From assembly GCA_030770545.1 (NCBI GenBank), contig CM061094.1, forward strand, positions 2,341,001 to 2,405,000: a stretch of DNA of 64,000 nucleotides, in the 5' to 3' direction. Origin of the DNA: Macropodus opercularis (Eukaryota; Chordata; Actinopteri; Anabantiformes; Osphronemidae). The translations under genes and the position numbers were made by a program. Positions within the stretch are counted from its first letter, which is position 1; each line of letters starts with the position of its first letter. A model generated the notes under the pieces. The model was not told the DNA's origin and did no database searches. It saw only the letters and a program-made list of their open reading frames with translations. Positions 33,459 through 43,858 of the stretch are shown one piece after another.

Positions 33459-35233
33459 AAACAAGGAAGCCAAATTAAGAAGAACACTGATACCTGGAGG
33501 CTGATGGAAAATTGAGGACAACATTCATCCGGCTGGTGCCTGGACGCAGACGACGTCACGTGTGGCCACAGGTAAAAAAAATTGCGTTTTGCTTTAAGTT
33601 GACGTACTCTGTGTCTGGGATCAGGTGGAGAATGTTGGTAAGACTGACTGACAAAGTCATATAATTTGCCTAAACAGTTAAATTCTAATTTGGCGGCCTT
33701 GAGAAAAGAATTTTGTTGTGGGGGAAACCCTGTATGTTGTGGTGGATGTAAAGGCAAGATATCGGGTCACTTGTACTAACATTGCTGTGAATAACTAACC
33801 AGCTTCATGTGTTTCATGTGTGTTTCTTCTATGATTATAAAAATGATACAGCCTATTGACATCTAAAAGTTGAATATTGTAACGGACGCAGTTTGGCTCT
33901 GGGAAAATTGTGGGCGTTTGAGTCTGGGATTAGAGAAAATTATTGTTTAAGACGCTGTATAAGTACAAAGGACTGACTTGCTCGGGCTCTGCATGGTTTG
34001 GAACGAGCGCCTCCTCAACACGGATTGGAAACGGCAGATTATTTTGTTTAAGGTTGAGAAATTAGCACAGGAGTTTTGCAGAGGCAGCAGTCCGTTTGTG
34101 CGCTCACAGTGGGTTTTGGCTCCAGAAATTTTGATGTGCGATCAATTAGAGACGAATAATTGTACTGGTACGCTGTGAGTTTGTTTGTTTTTTGGTAACG
34201 TAGGGAAATTACATCAGCCTGGGCCAGATCAACCCAGGTGTAGTTTTCACCATGGAGAGTGAGGCCTGAGAGTTTAGTTAAATCCCGGTGAAAAGCTTTT
34301 CTGTAGATAAACGAGTCTGGACTGAAATGTGTTGAATATTCATGTATGCGGTGTAATTGATGGAAGCTTGGTATATGCGTGTGCTGAGGTTTGTTATGCA
34401 ATGATTTGTGTTTAGAAGTTGTTGTGATTGTGTGTTTTTCTGCACAGAGGGTTCTGTGCTGTGGTTTATATGCTGAGGTCTGAGCTGAGACTGTGTGGTT
34501 GATAATTTCACAGGAGAAGAGTCTGGCTCTTCTGTCTCTCTGTCTTCTGGCAATTGTGAGTGTGTGTAAGGATAAAAATAGACCGAAGGGCATGTGTGTA
34601 TGCGGTTAAAAGGAGAAGTGAATTGTTTTGTGTTTGCGTTTTCTTGCTTTTATCAGTGAGACGTGGACAAAGGACTCCGCTCAGTCGGGAGAACTGCAGT
34701 GGGAGGTGTTCTTGATTTTGATCATAATAGACTTATGTTGAGAGTGTGTGTCTTCCGGTGATCGTAGCTGTCTTTGAGACTTCTTCATTGTTCAGTGAAA
34801 GTTGAGACCGCGCCCCTTGTTGGAGAGGGGGGATCTATGACAATAAGGTTCGTGATTGGCTGTGAGTTCGAGACTGCGCTTCACCTGGTAGTCAAGGGTA
34901 CTACACAAGAAGACAGCCCCCTCCCCGGAGGTTCACAAACTGAGGCTGCAGGTGACCTTGGAGGAGAACTCAGAGCTCCGCTGTGACTCTTATCTGTGTG
35001 TATAGTAGGGACAGCAATTTTCACGTGATTGAAACAGAGAAGCTCTTAAATTTGTCACAAAAACCGCTGAGGTACTTAAATTTAGATAGTTTTGAGGCTG
35101 AGTGGTTTCCAAATTAAATACTCCGCAGTCATTTGAATTTGGATAATATACCTTAGTCCGGTAGTGTGCACTACCGACACATCAATTCAGTTGCATACAT
35201 AAGAGACATATCCACGTAGATACATCACACATA
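33459..35233 (+). other. ERV leader, 1.8 kb, no recognised gene
   Basis: An unusually long untranslated leader for a simple retrovirus. Only short plus-strand frames exist (for example 34774-34986, 70 codons, no recognised domain). A 181-codon minus-strand frame (34048-34593) looks accidental. It probably contains the splice donor and packaging signal. Confidence 0.6.
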
Positions 35234-37256
35234 ATGGAATCTGCAAACAAGAACATGTCTCCCATCGAGGTGCTAGGAAAAAAGAATCCACTCCTGAAAG
35301 GCGAAATTCTGCGGTACTCGGAAAAATGGGATAAACGCACAGGGAAATCAGCTTCGCCCTGGCCATTGGAGGGAACGTTTGACCTGAGACAGTGTGTTGA
35401 GATGGAAGTTTTAATAAAAAATTACCGAATTAAAGACAAATCTACAAAGCGTGAGCGTGAGACTGCAGTGCTGCACTTGTTTACAGAACATGGCAAAATG
35501 TTGAGGGAAAGAACTGTACAGTATGTGAGGAAACAGCTAGAGGAGAAGGATAAAGTGGGGGCGAAGAATGTGGGGGAGCTCCATCCTCAGGTAACACAGA
35601 TGCCTGTCAGAGAACTTAAAATTCTAGGGGACTACATGATTAAGTCAGGGAAAGAAAAATGTCTTTATCCAATGGCAGAGCTGGAGAAAGCAAGCAGGTC
35701 AGAGGAAGAAGAGATAGACGAGGTGGCAGATTTACCTGAGACATTCTTGAAGGCACTTAAGGTGTCAGATAGGAATCCTAGGCGTGTCAGTGGATTACAT
35801 GATAACGTAGTGAGGATGTTGCAAGAGGCTGAGAATGGAAGGAGATGCAGTGGGTTGGAGATGCAGAGGTGTGATGTGAGAGAGGCTGGTTCCAATGGGT
35901 CTGAGGAGAGTGCCGAGAAATCCCTAGTGGGAGTGGAATACTCTAAACTGCCAGACCCTGACAGAGTCTCTACACCCCGGGACGGACATGGTGGGGCAAA
36001 GCCTAAATTCCCTCAGCCAATCTTGAAAAAGAGGGAGAACAGGGCTGCAGCCAGAAAGGAGCTTGCACCTGCGTTTGACATCGGGAGCGAGGTGCTGGAG
36101 GAGCGGGGGAAAATGGATGGAATTATCACCCTTAGTTCCACTGGGCCGCCACTGACATCAGTGGTAGCTGAGGAGGCCTCAGAGTACCCCCTGCTGGCAA
36201 AAGGGGCTAACCTCCGGTATGTGCCGTGGCCTACAATGGACTTAGGTACGAAGGCTGTCCTGTTTGCAAGATGGCGCTAGCAAATGGATTACTGTCTTTG
36301 AGGAGGAGACAATTGCAACTATCCTAGCTGTGGGGGATATCAAAGCAATCCTGGGAAAAATCCTGGGCAAGCAAGAGATGGAGGAGGTTTTCCGAGCAGC
36401 GCAGTTAGGTGTGTATGTGGGGACCCAGGCCCATGATGGCGAGCTTTTCAACAGACACCGCAACACACTGTGGACAGCCCTGAGATTACGTTATCCCACT
36501 AGAATCCAACCTGACAGCATCGTGATTGTGCCCATAAAAGATGATGAGAGCCCACAAGCCTATGTACACCTCACTCAAAAAGAGTGGATAAGACAAACAG
36601 GTGCAAAACCTGAGCAGGACATTTTCCATGGGCAGGCTCTCCGGAAACGGATAATTGATGGTCTGCCCTTAACAGCCCAGAACAAGTTAAGTGATGCTGT
36701 TGGACTGTATAACATGCCATTTGAGCAATTCACAGACCACGTTGTGGATGCTGTCAGTAAGGAGCGTGCGGCAGTGCTTCGTCAGAAGCGGGCCGATGAG
36801 GAGGTAGTGAGAAAGCTGGCTCACCAGCAGCTGACAGAGGGAAAAAAGAAAATGCAGGCAGTTGTGGCAGAGGCTGCCTGCTTCCCTCCCGCTCCCATCA
36901 CGGTTCCTGCTCCCATCACAGTTCCAGCTCCCATCACAGTTCCAGCTCCCATCACGGTTCCAGCTCCCATCACGGTTCCAGCTCCCATCACAGTTCCAGC
37001 TCCCTTTACAGTTCCAATTACACCGACAACTGCGGATACACCCCAGGTGATATACGCTCACCCAGGAGGGTGGCAGGGAGGCCCTCCACGCATGAGAGGG
37101 GGATTTTCCACTGGCAGAGGCAGAGGAGCTGCGGGGAGATTTGGGAGACGAGTGCGATGCCACCACTGTGGGAGAGAAGGACATATAAGGAACCAGTGTT
37201 TCAGGTGGATGCAGGACTTCGGACTTGATCCAACTGGACAGGCAATGGATAACTAG
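35234..37256 (+). pseudogene. gag: ERV gag (frameshifted)
   Basis: The structural polyprotein gene of the provirus. The first frame (35234-36280) encodes the matrix and linker part; its ATG lies in a reasonable context after the leader. Capsid homology continues in another frame from about 36,246 to 37,256, so one base has been gained (or two lost) near 36,243-36,247, leaving the capsid unreachable by normal translation. The second part contains capsid, a proline-rich hexapeptide array (36891-37016), a glycine/arginine-rich stretch and one zinc knuckle of the CX2CX4HX4C type (37158-37199). It ends at TAG TAA (37254-37259), in frame with pol. A lone CCHC knuckle is a gamma/epsilon trait. Confidence 0.88.
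36891..37016 (+). repeat. 18-bp x 7 tandem repeat in gag (APITVP)
   Basis: Seven consecutive 18-bp units, nearly identical, each encoding Ala-Pro-Ile-Thr-Val-Pro (the last has Phe for Ile). It lies between capsid and nucleocapsid. Confidence 0.97.
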
Positions 37257-37301
37257 TAATGTTATCCATTAACATCATCTTCTAACCCTGATGAAGAACC
37301 T

Positions 37302-40300
37302 ATGGTGCCAGTACTTGTAGCTGGTAAACCTCTAAACATGATGGCGGACTCAGGTGCAACGTACACCTGTGTGAGTCACACAGATGCTGACCACCTCCCA
37401 AGATCTGGACAATTTGTGCGGATCGTTGGATTCTCAGGGACAAAGCAACTGATTCCCATCTCGAACCCTGTTCCTTTGCAGTTCCAGGGAAAAACTGTGG
37501 AGCTGCCAATACTGATATCGGATCAGACACCTATAAACCTACTGGGACGAGACGCATTGTGCAAACTGGGCTGTGCCATTTTGTGCACCCCAGATGGAGT
37601 GATTGTGGACACTGCACATTCCCAAATGACTGTGAGAAAAGAGGAGGAGATGGTTTATTGGCTTGGGGACTTAAACGAAACATTCATGGACTCTGCTGAT
37701 ATGTGGATGGACTTTATCAAAGCCATTATGTCAGAAGCATCGCAGCCTGCTTGTCCTCCTCACTGTACTCTCCAGTATTTTGAAAATGAGTCTGACGCTC
37801 AGCCAGATGTTTGGTTAGGAAGACAGCCAGGAAAGGTTCAGCTACAATCTTCTTCTATTGTTTTGGGAAAACAGGGGGCCGCCATGGTCATAGAGAGAGG
37901 GACATATTTAGATCAGGAATTTGACATCAAAAACAGCATTCCGCATGTGACCTTGTTAGTTAACCCAGACTTTGAACCCAAACATTTAGGTCCTATGCTT
38001 GTTCAGTCCCAGGAAGCTAAATTTGTGCCAACAGAAAACAAATACATTTGGTTGAGTGAGGATGAATCTTTTCTTAAAATAGACATTTCAGCTGAGGGAT
38101 GGGCTACCCCACAGGCTGTACGCCTCCCACGCCGGGCAGCACTCTGCTGCCAGCATTCTGATCTGGAGAAAGAGATGGTAGGAAGAGTACCAGATAAACT
38201 ATGGTCCAAACATGATACTGATGTAGGTTTCATTCAGTCCGCACAACCGGTGGAAGTTCAGCTTAAACCAGGATGTAGGCCTCCCTGGAAACCACAATAC
38301 CCCCTGAAACTGGAAGCAGAGGCTGGGATTCAGCCAACAATACAGAGCTTATTGGAAGCAGGAGTGCTGGTGGAAGAGCCAAATCCATGCAGCAATACCC
38401 CGATTTTGCCAATCAAAAAGGCTGATAAGAGTAAGTATCGATTGGTGCATGATCTTAGAGCTTTAAATGAGGTTGTAGAAGATTTTCCAGCGGAGGTTCC
38501 AAATCCGCACACTCTCTTGTCGAACGTTCCACCTGATGCAAAGTGGTTTACAGTGGTTGACTTGTGTTCTGCATTTTTCAGTGTACCATTGAGTGAAAAC
38601 AGTCGACATCTTTTCGCATTCACGTACAGGGGTCAGTCCTACACGTACACACGAATGCCGATGGGATTCAAGCACAGTCCTCACTTGTTCAACAAAATCT
38701 TGAAAGAGGATATGGAGGATTTGGCGGGTAAGATTACAAGTACTGTTGTCCAGTATGTTGACGATTTAATCCTCTGTGCACCAGATTTGGAAACATGTCA
38801 TAAAGACTCCATCACCTTGTTGACACTGTTGGCTGAAAGAGGCCATAAAGCATCGCTGAAAAAGCTGCAGTACTGCAAAGATCGAGTGGAGTATTTGGGC
38901 AGATTGATTACAGAGGGGACGCGCGCTGTGTCTCCATCTCAATTGGAAGCCGTGTCCAAGGCCCCCAAACCAACCACAGTCAGGGAAATGTTGACCTTTT
39001 TAGGGCTGACAGGGTACAGTGCAGAGTGGATAGAGGGGTATTCAAGAATTGTGCAGCCTCTAAGAAATATGGTAAAAGCAGAAGGGACTGACAATTTAAG
39101 GGAGAAACTTGTGTGGACCTCAGAGGGTCACATGGCATTTGAAGCCATCAAAGTGTTGTTGCAGCAGGCTCCTGCACTTGCTCTCCCAGACTATGAGAAG
39201 ACATTTCTGCTGTATGTTTCCTGTCGACAAGATCACGCCTGCGGGGCTCTGACCCAGAGAACAGGTGTGGGAACGCATGCTCAGCCTATTGCGTACTACT
39301 CTGTGGCTTTAACACCAGTTGAACTGGGTCTTCCAACTTGTTATCGTCATTTGGCTGCAGCACATTTGATGTATGAAAAAGCGTCAGCGATAACAATGGG
39401 CTATCCCATAGAGATTGTGTCTCATCACAAGTTGGTGAATTTGATTGAGAGAGGCAAGTTTGTATTGACAGCACAACGCCTCAGCGACTATCACAGATTG
39501 CTTGAGTATCCGGATGTGACCGTGCGCGTCTGTAAAGTGAAGAATCCAGCCGATTCCATTCCACTGCCTGGTGAAGGGGAACCACATGAGTGTGTGGCGG
39601 AGGCTGAACGTTACTCCAAGCTGAGGTCTGATTTGAGTGCAGTTCCTCTTGAGCATGCAGAGGTGACTTTGTTTGTGGATGGTTCCTGCTACCGAGAGGG
39701 GGATGCCCTCAAAGCAGGTTTTGCCGTGGTTCAGGAGAGGAATGGTAACATGGAGGTGTTGTGTGCCCAGGAGTGCTCTCAACCCTGCTCGGCTCAGCTG
39801 GCAGAGCTGAAGGCTTTGACCAGTGCGTGTGAACTAGCCGAAGGCAAGCGAGCCAATGTGTATACGGATTCAGCTTTTGCACATGGGGTCTGTCATCTGT
39901 TTGGGGCTGCATGGAAAGGGCGAGGCTTTAGAAAAGCTGATGGCTCTCCCGTGGTGCACGGTGAGCAGATTAGGAAGTTGTTGATGGCTATGATGAAACC
40001 AACAGCTCTGGCCATCATTAAGTGTGCTGCACACAAGAAAGATGCCTCAATGGTCACGCGGGGCAATGCAGCTGCAGACAGCGCTGCAAAAAGGGCTGCT
40101 GCAGCAGGCACGAGAGCTATTCTGGCTGCTTATGCCACCGAACTCGAGAATCAGATCACCTCTAAGGATTTGTCTTTGTTACAGGAGGAGGTTTCAGAAG
40201 CTGAACGCCAGCTCTGGATGCAGAGAGGAGCAGTGAAAGACAGTGACGGGCTATGGAGGAACCACGAGGGGCTGTTTGTGGCTCCGACTGGATTGTTGTC

Positions 40301-41478
40301 CTTGCTGATAAACGAGGCTCATGGGCTAAGCCATGAGTCGAGGGGGGAAGTGATTAGGAGAATCAGAGAATGGAATTTTTGGGCTCCAAAGTTACAACAA
40401 CATGTGGATGATGTGATAAGTCGGTGTGAAACTTGTCTCCAGTGTAACATTCGGCGTGGAATGGTGCCGCCTGCTGGACACCTTCCAATCCCTGAGGGGC
40501 CATTCATGCATTTGACAATGGACTTTGTGGACATGGTGCGTCCGGTGCAGGGCAAGCGATATCTGCTGGTGATCATTGATCGCTTCAGCCGGTGGGTCGA
40601 GGCGACACCTTCTAAACACAAAACCGCTGAGACGGTGGCGAAATTTTTGTGTCGAGAGGTGATTCCGCGCTTTGGGATCCCTCTGAAGATCAGCTCAGAT
40701 AATGGTAAAGAGTTTGTTGACAAAACAGTGAAATGTGTCTTACAAAAACTGGGAGTGAAACAGAGGTTTGGCAGTGTGTACTGCCCGACGTCACAGTCTG
40801 ATGTTGAGAGGTGCAACGGTATTTTGAAAAACAAACTGCTGAAAATCTGCCGAAGCACAGGGTTAAACTGGATAGACACTTTGCCTCTGGCGCTCATGGC
40901 TTGTCGATCAAGTGCTCACAGAACGCTGAAACTAACACCGCATGAAGCTTTGCTTGGTCGACCGATGCCAGCGCCAGTGTACAGAGCAGTGAAGGGTCCA
41001 TCTGTTGACATGTTGACAAATGACCTCAGTTTATACATCAAACAAATGACTAACATACATAGGAGTATTTCCTCCCGTGTTGTCTCCTTGCAGGAAAAAG
41101 AAGCTCGAGAAGATCCAGAGCCATTCGTGAAGCCAGGGGATCTGGTGTATGTTAAAGTGTTCAGGAGAAAAGTGGGACCACCCTCGGCGAGAGGGTCCGT
41201 ACGAGGTGGTTAAAGCTACCGCCAGAGCCGTACAGGTTGAAGGTTCACCCACGTGGTATCATCTAAATCATTGTGTGAAAGCCCCAGAGGGGGAACCAGA
41301 GTTGGCAGTGGCCAAGAAGGAGAAGAATGAGGTTTCTGGAGAATGCCCAGAGGGGGAGGAAAGGGGTGACCCTGATCCTCTCACTAAGTCTGGTCCTCGC
41401 ATTGATTGTGCTAATAGTATTCCAGTTGACTATCCCCGAACCAGGGCCGTCCAGAGACGAAGGACCCAGCAAGAGTAA
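37302..41478 (+). pseudogene. pol: ERV pol (nearly intact, frameshift at the integrase end)
   Basis: A 1,303-codon open frame (37302-41213) with protease, reverse transcriptase, RNase H and integrase. Seen directly: protease DSGA with the catalytic Asp at residue 16; RT motifs ending in YVDD (485-488); RNase H beginning around VDGSC (Asp793); integrase zinc region HX3H-X30-CX2C (His1007, His1011, Cys1042, Cys1045); and integrase catalytic Asp1074, Asp1133 and Glu1169, with exactly 35 residues between the last two. Coding continues in another frame to 41478, because one extra A in a short A run near 41,168-41,174 shifts the integrase C-terminus. Pol is in frame with the second part of gag, separated by two stops, implying stop suppression in the ancestor. 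Numbering is from the ATG at 37302, which is not necessarily a native start. Confidence 0.93.
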
Positions 41479-42361
41479 GACCACAACCAAGAGAGGGAGG
41501 AGAGCTATAGGAGAAAAGGGAACAGAGGTCCAGGTGTGGACATCTCATTCTGCCGGAATGAAAGGAGTGATAACTGAGGTAGAGGATTATGAGGACGAAG
41601 AGACCAGTCTGGAAACGCTCCAGCAGAACAGCTGGTACCAGTGGGTCCAGTTTGCAAGCCGGATGAATGACAAGACTGATTGTTACATCTGCACCAAGGC
41701 TAAGCCAGATAAGTTTTTCATGTTGCACACAGCACAGTGTGATCGCAGACAACTAATAAGAATACTGAGTGGATCAATTACATCTATTACAATCAACAGC
41801 GTTTCATTAATTACACTGATGTAGCTCTAGGTGCGTTGGGAGAGCAGGTGAGCGCCACTAGTGCTATGGCAGAATCGTCAAGCTACTGATTGGATTTTGG
41901 CTGAAAAAGGAGGTGTGTGTGCTCTCATAGGTGAATACTGCTGCACCTACATTCCAGGTCACACTGCCCCGGATGGAGCGTTTACTGAGGCGATGAGGAA
42001 ACTGAAAGCCCTTAAGATGGAGGTGAAGGAGAACGCTGGCAGGGATGCAAATGTGGGCTGGATAAGTTGGTTGGAGAACGCTGTTAGTGGCTGGAAGCTG
42101 GGACTAATCAGATTGGTGATAACAGTGTCTGTGGGCGTAGTGATCATGGGATTCATCCTGTGTTGTTGCATTCCTCTGATGAGGTCTGTGGCCCTGAGAG
42201 CAGTGAGGAAGCAGAACTTGCAGATGGCCGTGCTGACACAGGGATTAGAGCAGAATCAGGACAGGGAGAACGACGAGATGGACTACTACCTGTATCCTGT
42301 GCCCGACTGGATCTATGTCGATGACGAGGGACAGGACCAAGCAGACGAGGGGGAAGAATGA
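41327..42361 (+). pseudogene. env: ERV env (surface subunit mostly deleted)
   Basis: The first frame (41327-41824) starts inside the last part of pol, as in gammaretroviruses. It has a hydrophobic leader (about residues 14-33), basic KRGRR and a short Trp/Cys-containing start of the surface subunit. The second open frame (41861-42361) holds the transmembrane subunit with the QNRQA heptad region, a CX6CC motif, a membrane-spanning segment (about 42,105-42,180) and an acidic cytoplasmic tail. Between them (about 41,755-41,860) coding is in a different frame. The bulk of the surface subunit and the fusion-peptide region are missing compared with the usual length (normally more than 500 residues in total). 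The protein is not functional as an envelope. CX6CC places it with gamma-type envelopes. Confidence 0.85.
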
Positions 42362-43088
42362 GGCCGGAGCAGAGCCAGGCGGCTGCCAGCTATCTACCAT
42401 GTTTTTCTATTTCACAAACATACACATACTCATATATACGCATTACAGTTAGCCTCTGACTTCTCCACTTCACACAGTTGTGTAAGGGATTTTATCTAAT
42501 GATCTATTTCTTTGCTCTATAAGTTTTAATTAAGTTGTAATATGATTATCTGAACTATCTGAATATTTGAATAATGATTTGATTCCTGCAACTAAGGTTA
42601 CACTTTAAAATACACTGACGATTGATGGATGATTGATTGATTGATTAATTGACAGAAGTCAGAGGATCATAATATTTTAGAGTTAGCAACATACATTTCA
42701 AGAAATGGTCAATTCCTGTGATTTGCCTTATGTTTGTTCGTTTTTTCCTCATACTCAGGTTCACTGCAGAGCTTAAAACTGGGAGTTGCACCCGTGGATG
42801 AATGGAGGCCGTCGCCCCTGGAAGTGGGAGAGACGCTCATCTGGGATTGGGCCTCCTTGATCGACGCGTGTGGCTGCCTGGGACATCTGTAGTGAACTAT
42901 GTCTATGTGAACATTTGTTGTTGGCAGTGTGCAGAGAATCACCTCTTCTGAATGCAGGACCTTGTGTGCTTAGTTCAGTCTTAGTCTTTATGTTCTGATC
43001 ATTAGCGTAGCTATTAATTTAGAATGTTGGTTTCAGGGGACAGGTGTATAGTTGTACTTTAACGTAGTATAGTCTAGGTCAGATCGTT
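42362..43088 (+). other. ERV 3' untranslated region
   Basis: About 730 bp between env and the polypurine tract, with no recognised reading frame. A TGTAGTG sequence at 42,888 resembles the LTR start but is not followed by LTR sequence. Confidence 0.55.
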
Positions 43089-43120
43089 ACGGGATTTAAA
43101 AAATCCCGTGAGGGGGAAAT
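43089..43120 (+). promoter_or_regulatory. ERV hairpin and polypurine tract
   Basis: A perfect hairpin (arms 43089-43097 and 43101-43109, ACGGGATTT with an AAA loop) runs directly into GAGGGGGAAAT (43110-43120), the polypurine tract that primes plus-strand DNA. The 3' LTR remnant follows immediately. Confidence 0.75.
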
Positions 43121-43226
43121 TGCATTCTTTCATCTCAGCACTGAGAATAAATCTACAATTGATTGGCTGAAACCTAATGCTGCCTCGGCTGAGTTCTTCT
43201 GAGTTGGGACATTTCTAACCACTACA
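43121..43226 (+). repeat. ERV 3' LTR remnant (106 bp, U3 missing)
   Basis: It matches only the last 106 bp of the 510-bp 5' LTR, including the poly(A) signal and the CCACTACA end, and is followed by the TGTG target duplication. About 404 bp, covering all U3, are absent exactly at the polypurine tract. Confidence 0.88.
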
Positions 43227-43230
43227 TGTG

Positions 43231-43730
43231 TATGTGTAGGGGTGAGTGGGTAGTGGAGTGTGCATGTTCAGAGAGAGTTCAGCTTCCTCACAGCCTGGTG
43301 GATGAAGCTGGTTCAGGTCTGGAGGCTCCTCAGTCTCCTTCCTGAGGGTAACAGACTACAGAATGCTAAGACGGGTGGGTGGGAATGCTGCAGTGTTGTT
43401 GGTCCAGGACAGCTCTTCAGAGATGTGCACCCCCAGAAACTTTGTGCTGCTCACCCCCTCTACAACGGTAGAGCATGCTGATCATGGCTTCTCCTGAAAT
43501 CCACAACAACCCCCTTCGCCTTCTTCACGTTCAGAGAGGTTGTTATCTTTGCACCACATGGCTCACCTCGCTCTTAGAGCGTCTCATCGCCATTTCTAAT
43601 GAGACCCACCACTGTCATGTCATCCACAAACTTAATACAGAGGTTGGAGATGTGTGTCGGTGTCTAGTTGTGGGAAGAGTAGAGGCTCAGCACACATCCT
43701 TGGGGGATGCACTATGTTTACAGGTGCTAC
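43231..43730 (-). pseudogene. LINE reverse transcriptase fragment (minus strand)
   Basis: On the minus strand it contains broken RT motifs: CIPQGCVLS, KFVDDMTVVGLI, and FLGVHISEEL followed by LRRLQT-like sequence. These correspond to the end of the LINE at 1-1,622. Several stops interrupt it. The ERV lies between this part and the LINE tail at 32,816-32,926. Confidence 0.75.
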
Positions 43731-43812
43731 CTAGATAAACTCAGTTTAACTGAAAGCCAGCCACTCTAGTTCTTCTTCCCCTTTACACTGACGGATAAAG
43801 GGGAATATTCAA

Positions 43813-43813
43813 G

Positions 43814-43857
<44 letters not shown>
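43813..43857. repeat. (AAT)n microsatellite
   Basis: About 14-15 uninterrupted AAT/ATA triplets. Confidence 0.95.

Positions 43858-43858
<1 letters not shown>

Larger units (their letters stand above)
32927..43226 (+). mobile_element. Class I endogenous retrovirus (gamma/epsilon-like), about 10.3 kb
   Basis: A provirus bounded by TGTAGTGG (32927) and CCACTACA (ends 43226), which are inverted copies of each other. It is flanked by a 4-bp target duplication TGTG (32923-32926 and 43227-43230). Order: 5' LTR, primer site, 1.8-kb leader, gag, pol, env, 760-bp 3' region with hairpin and polypurine tract, truncated 3' LTR. The gag-pol in-frame arrangement across stop codons, a single CCHC knuckle, env starting inside the end of pol, and CX6CC in TM point to a gamma/epsilon-type virus. 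Coding defects: a frameshift in gag (about 36,245), a frameshift near the integrase end (about 41,170), and the loss of most of the surface subunit with a frame break in env. It cannot make virus. Confidence 0.93.

Noticed and set aside
34048..34593. 181-codon minus-strand frame in the ERV leader
   Set aside because: Antisense to the provirus, no recognisable domain, and no support from codon pattern or splice context.
36891..37016. CRISPR-like array
   Set aside because: Contiguous 18-bp coding repeats without spacers, in a eukaryotic genome.
36687..37184. 165-codon minus-strand frame opposite gag
   Set aside because: Shadow of the gag coding strand, including the hexapeptide array.
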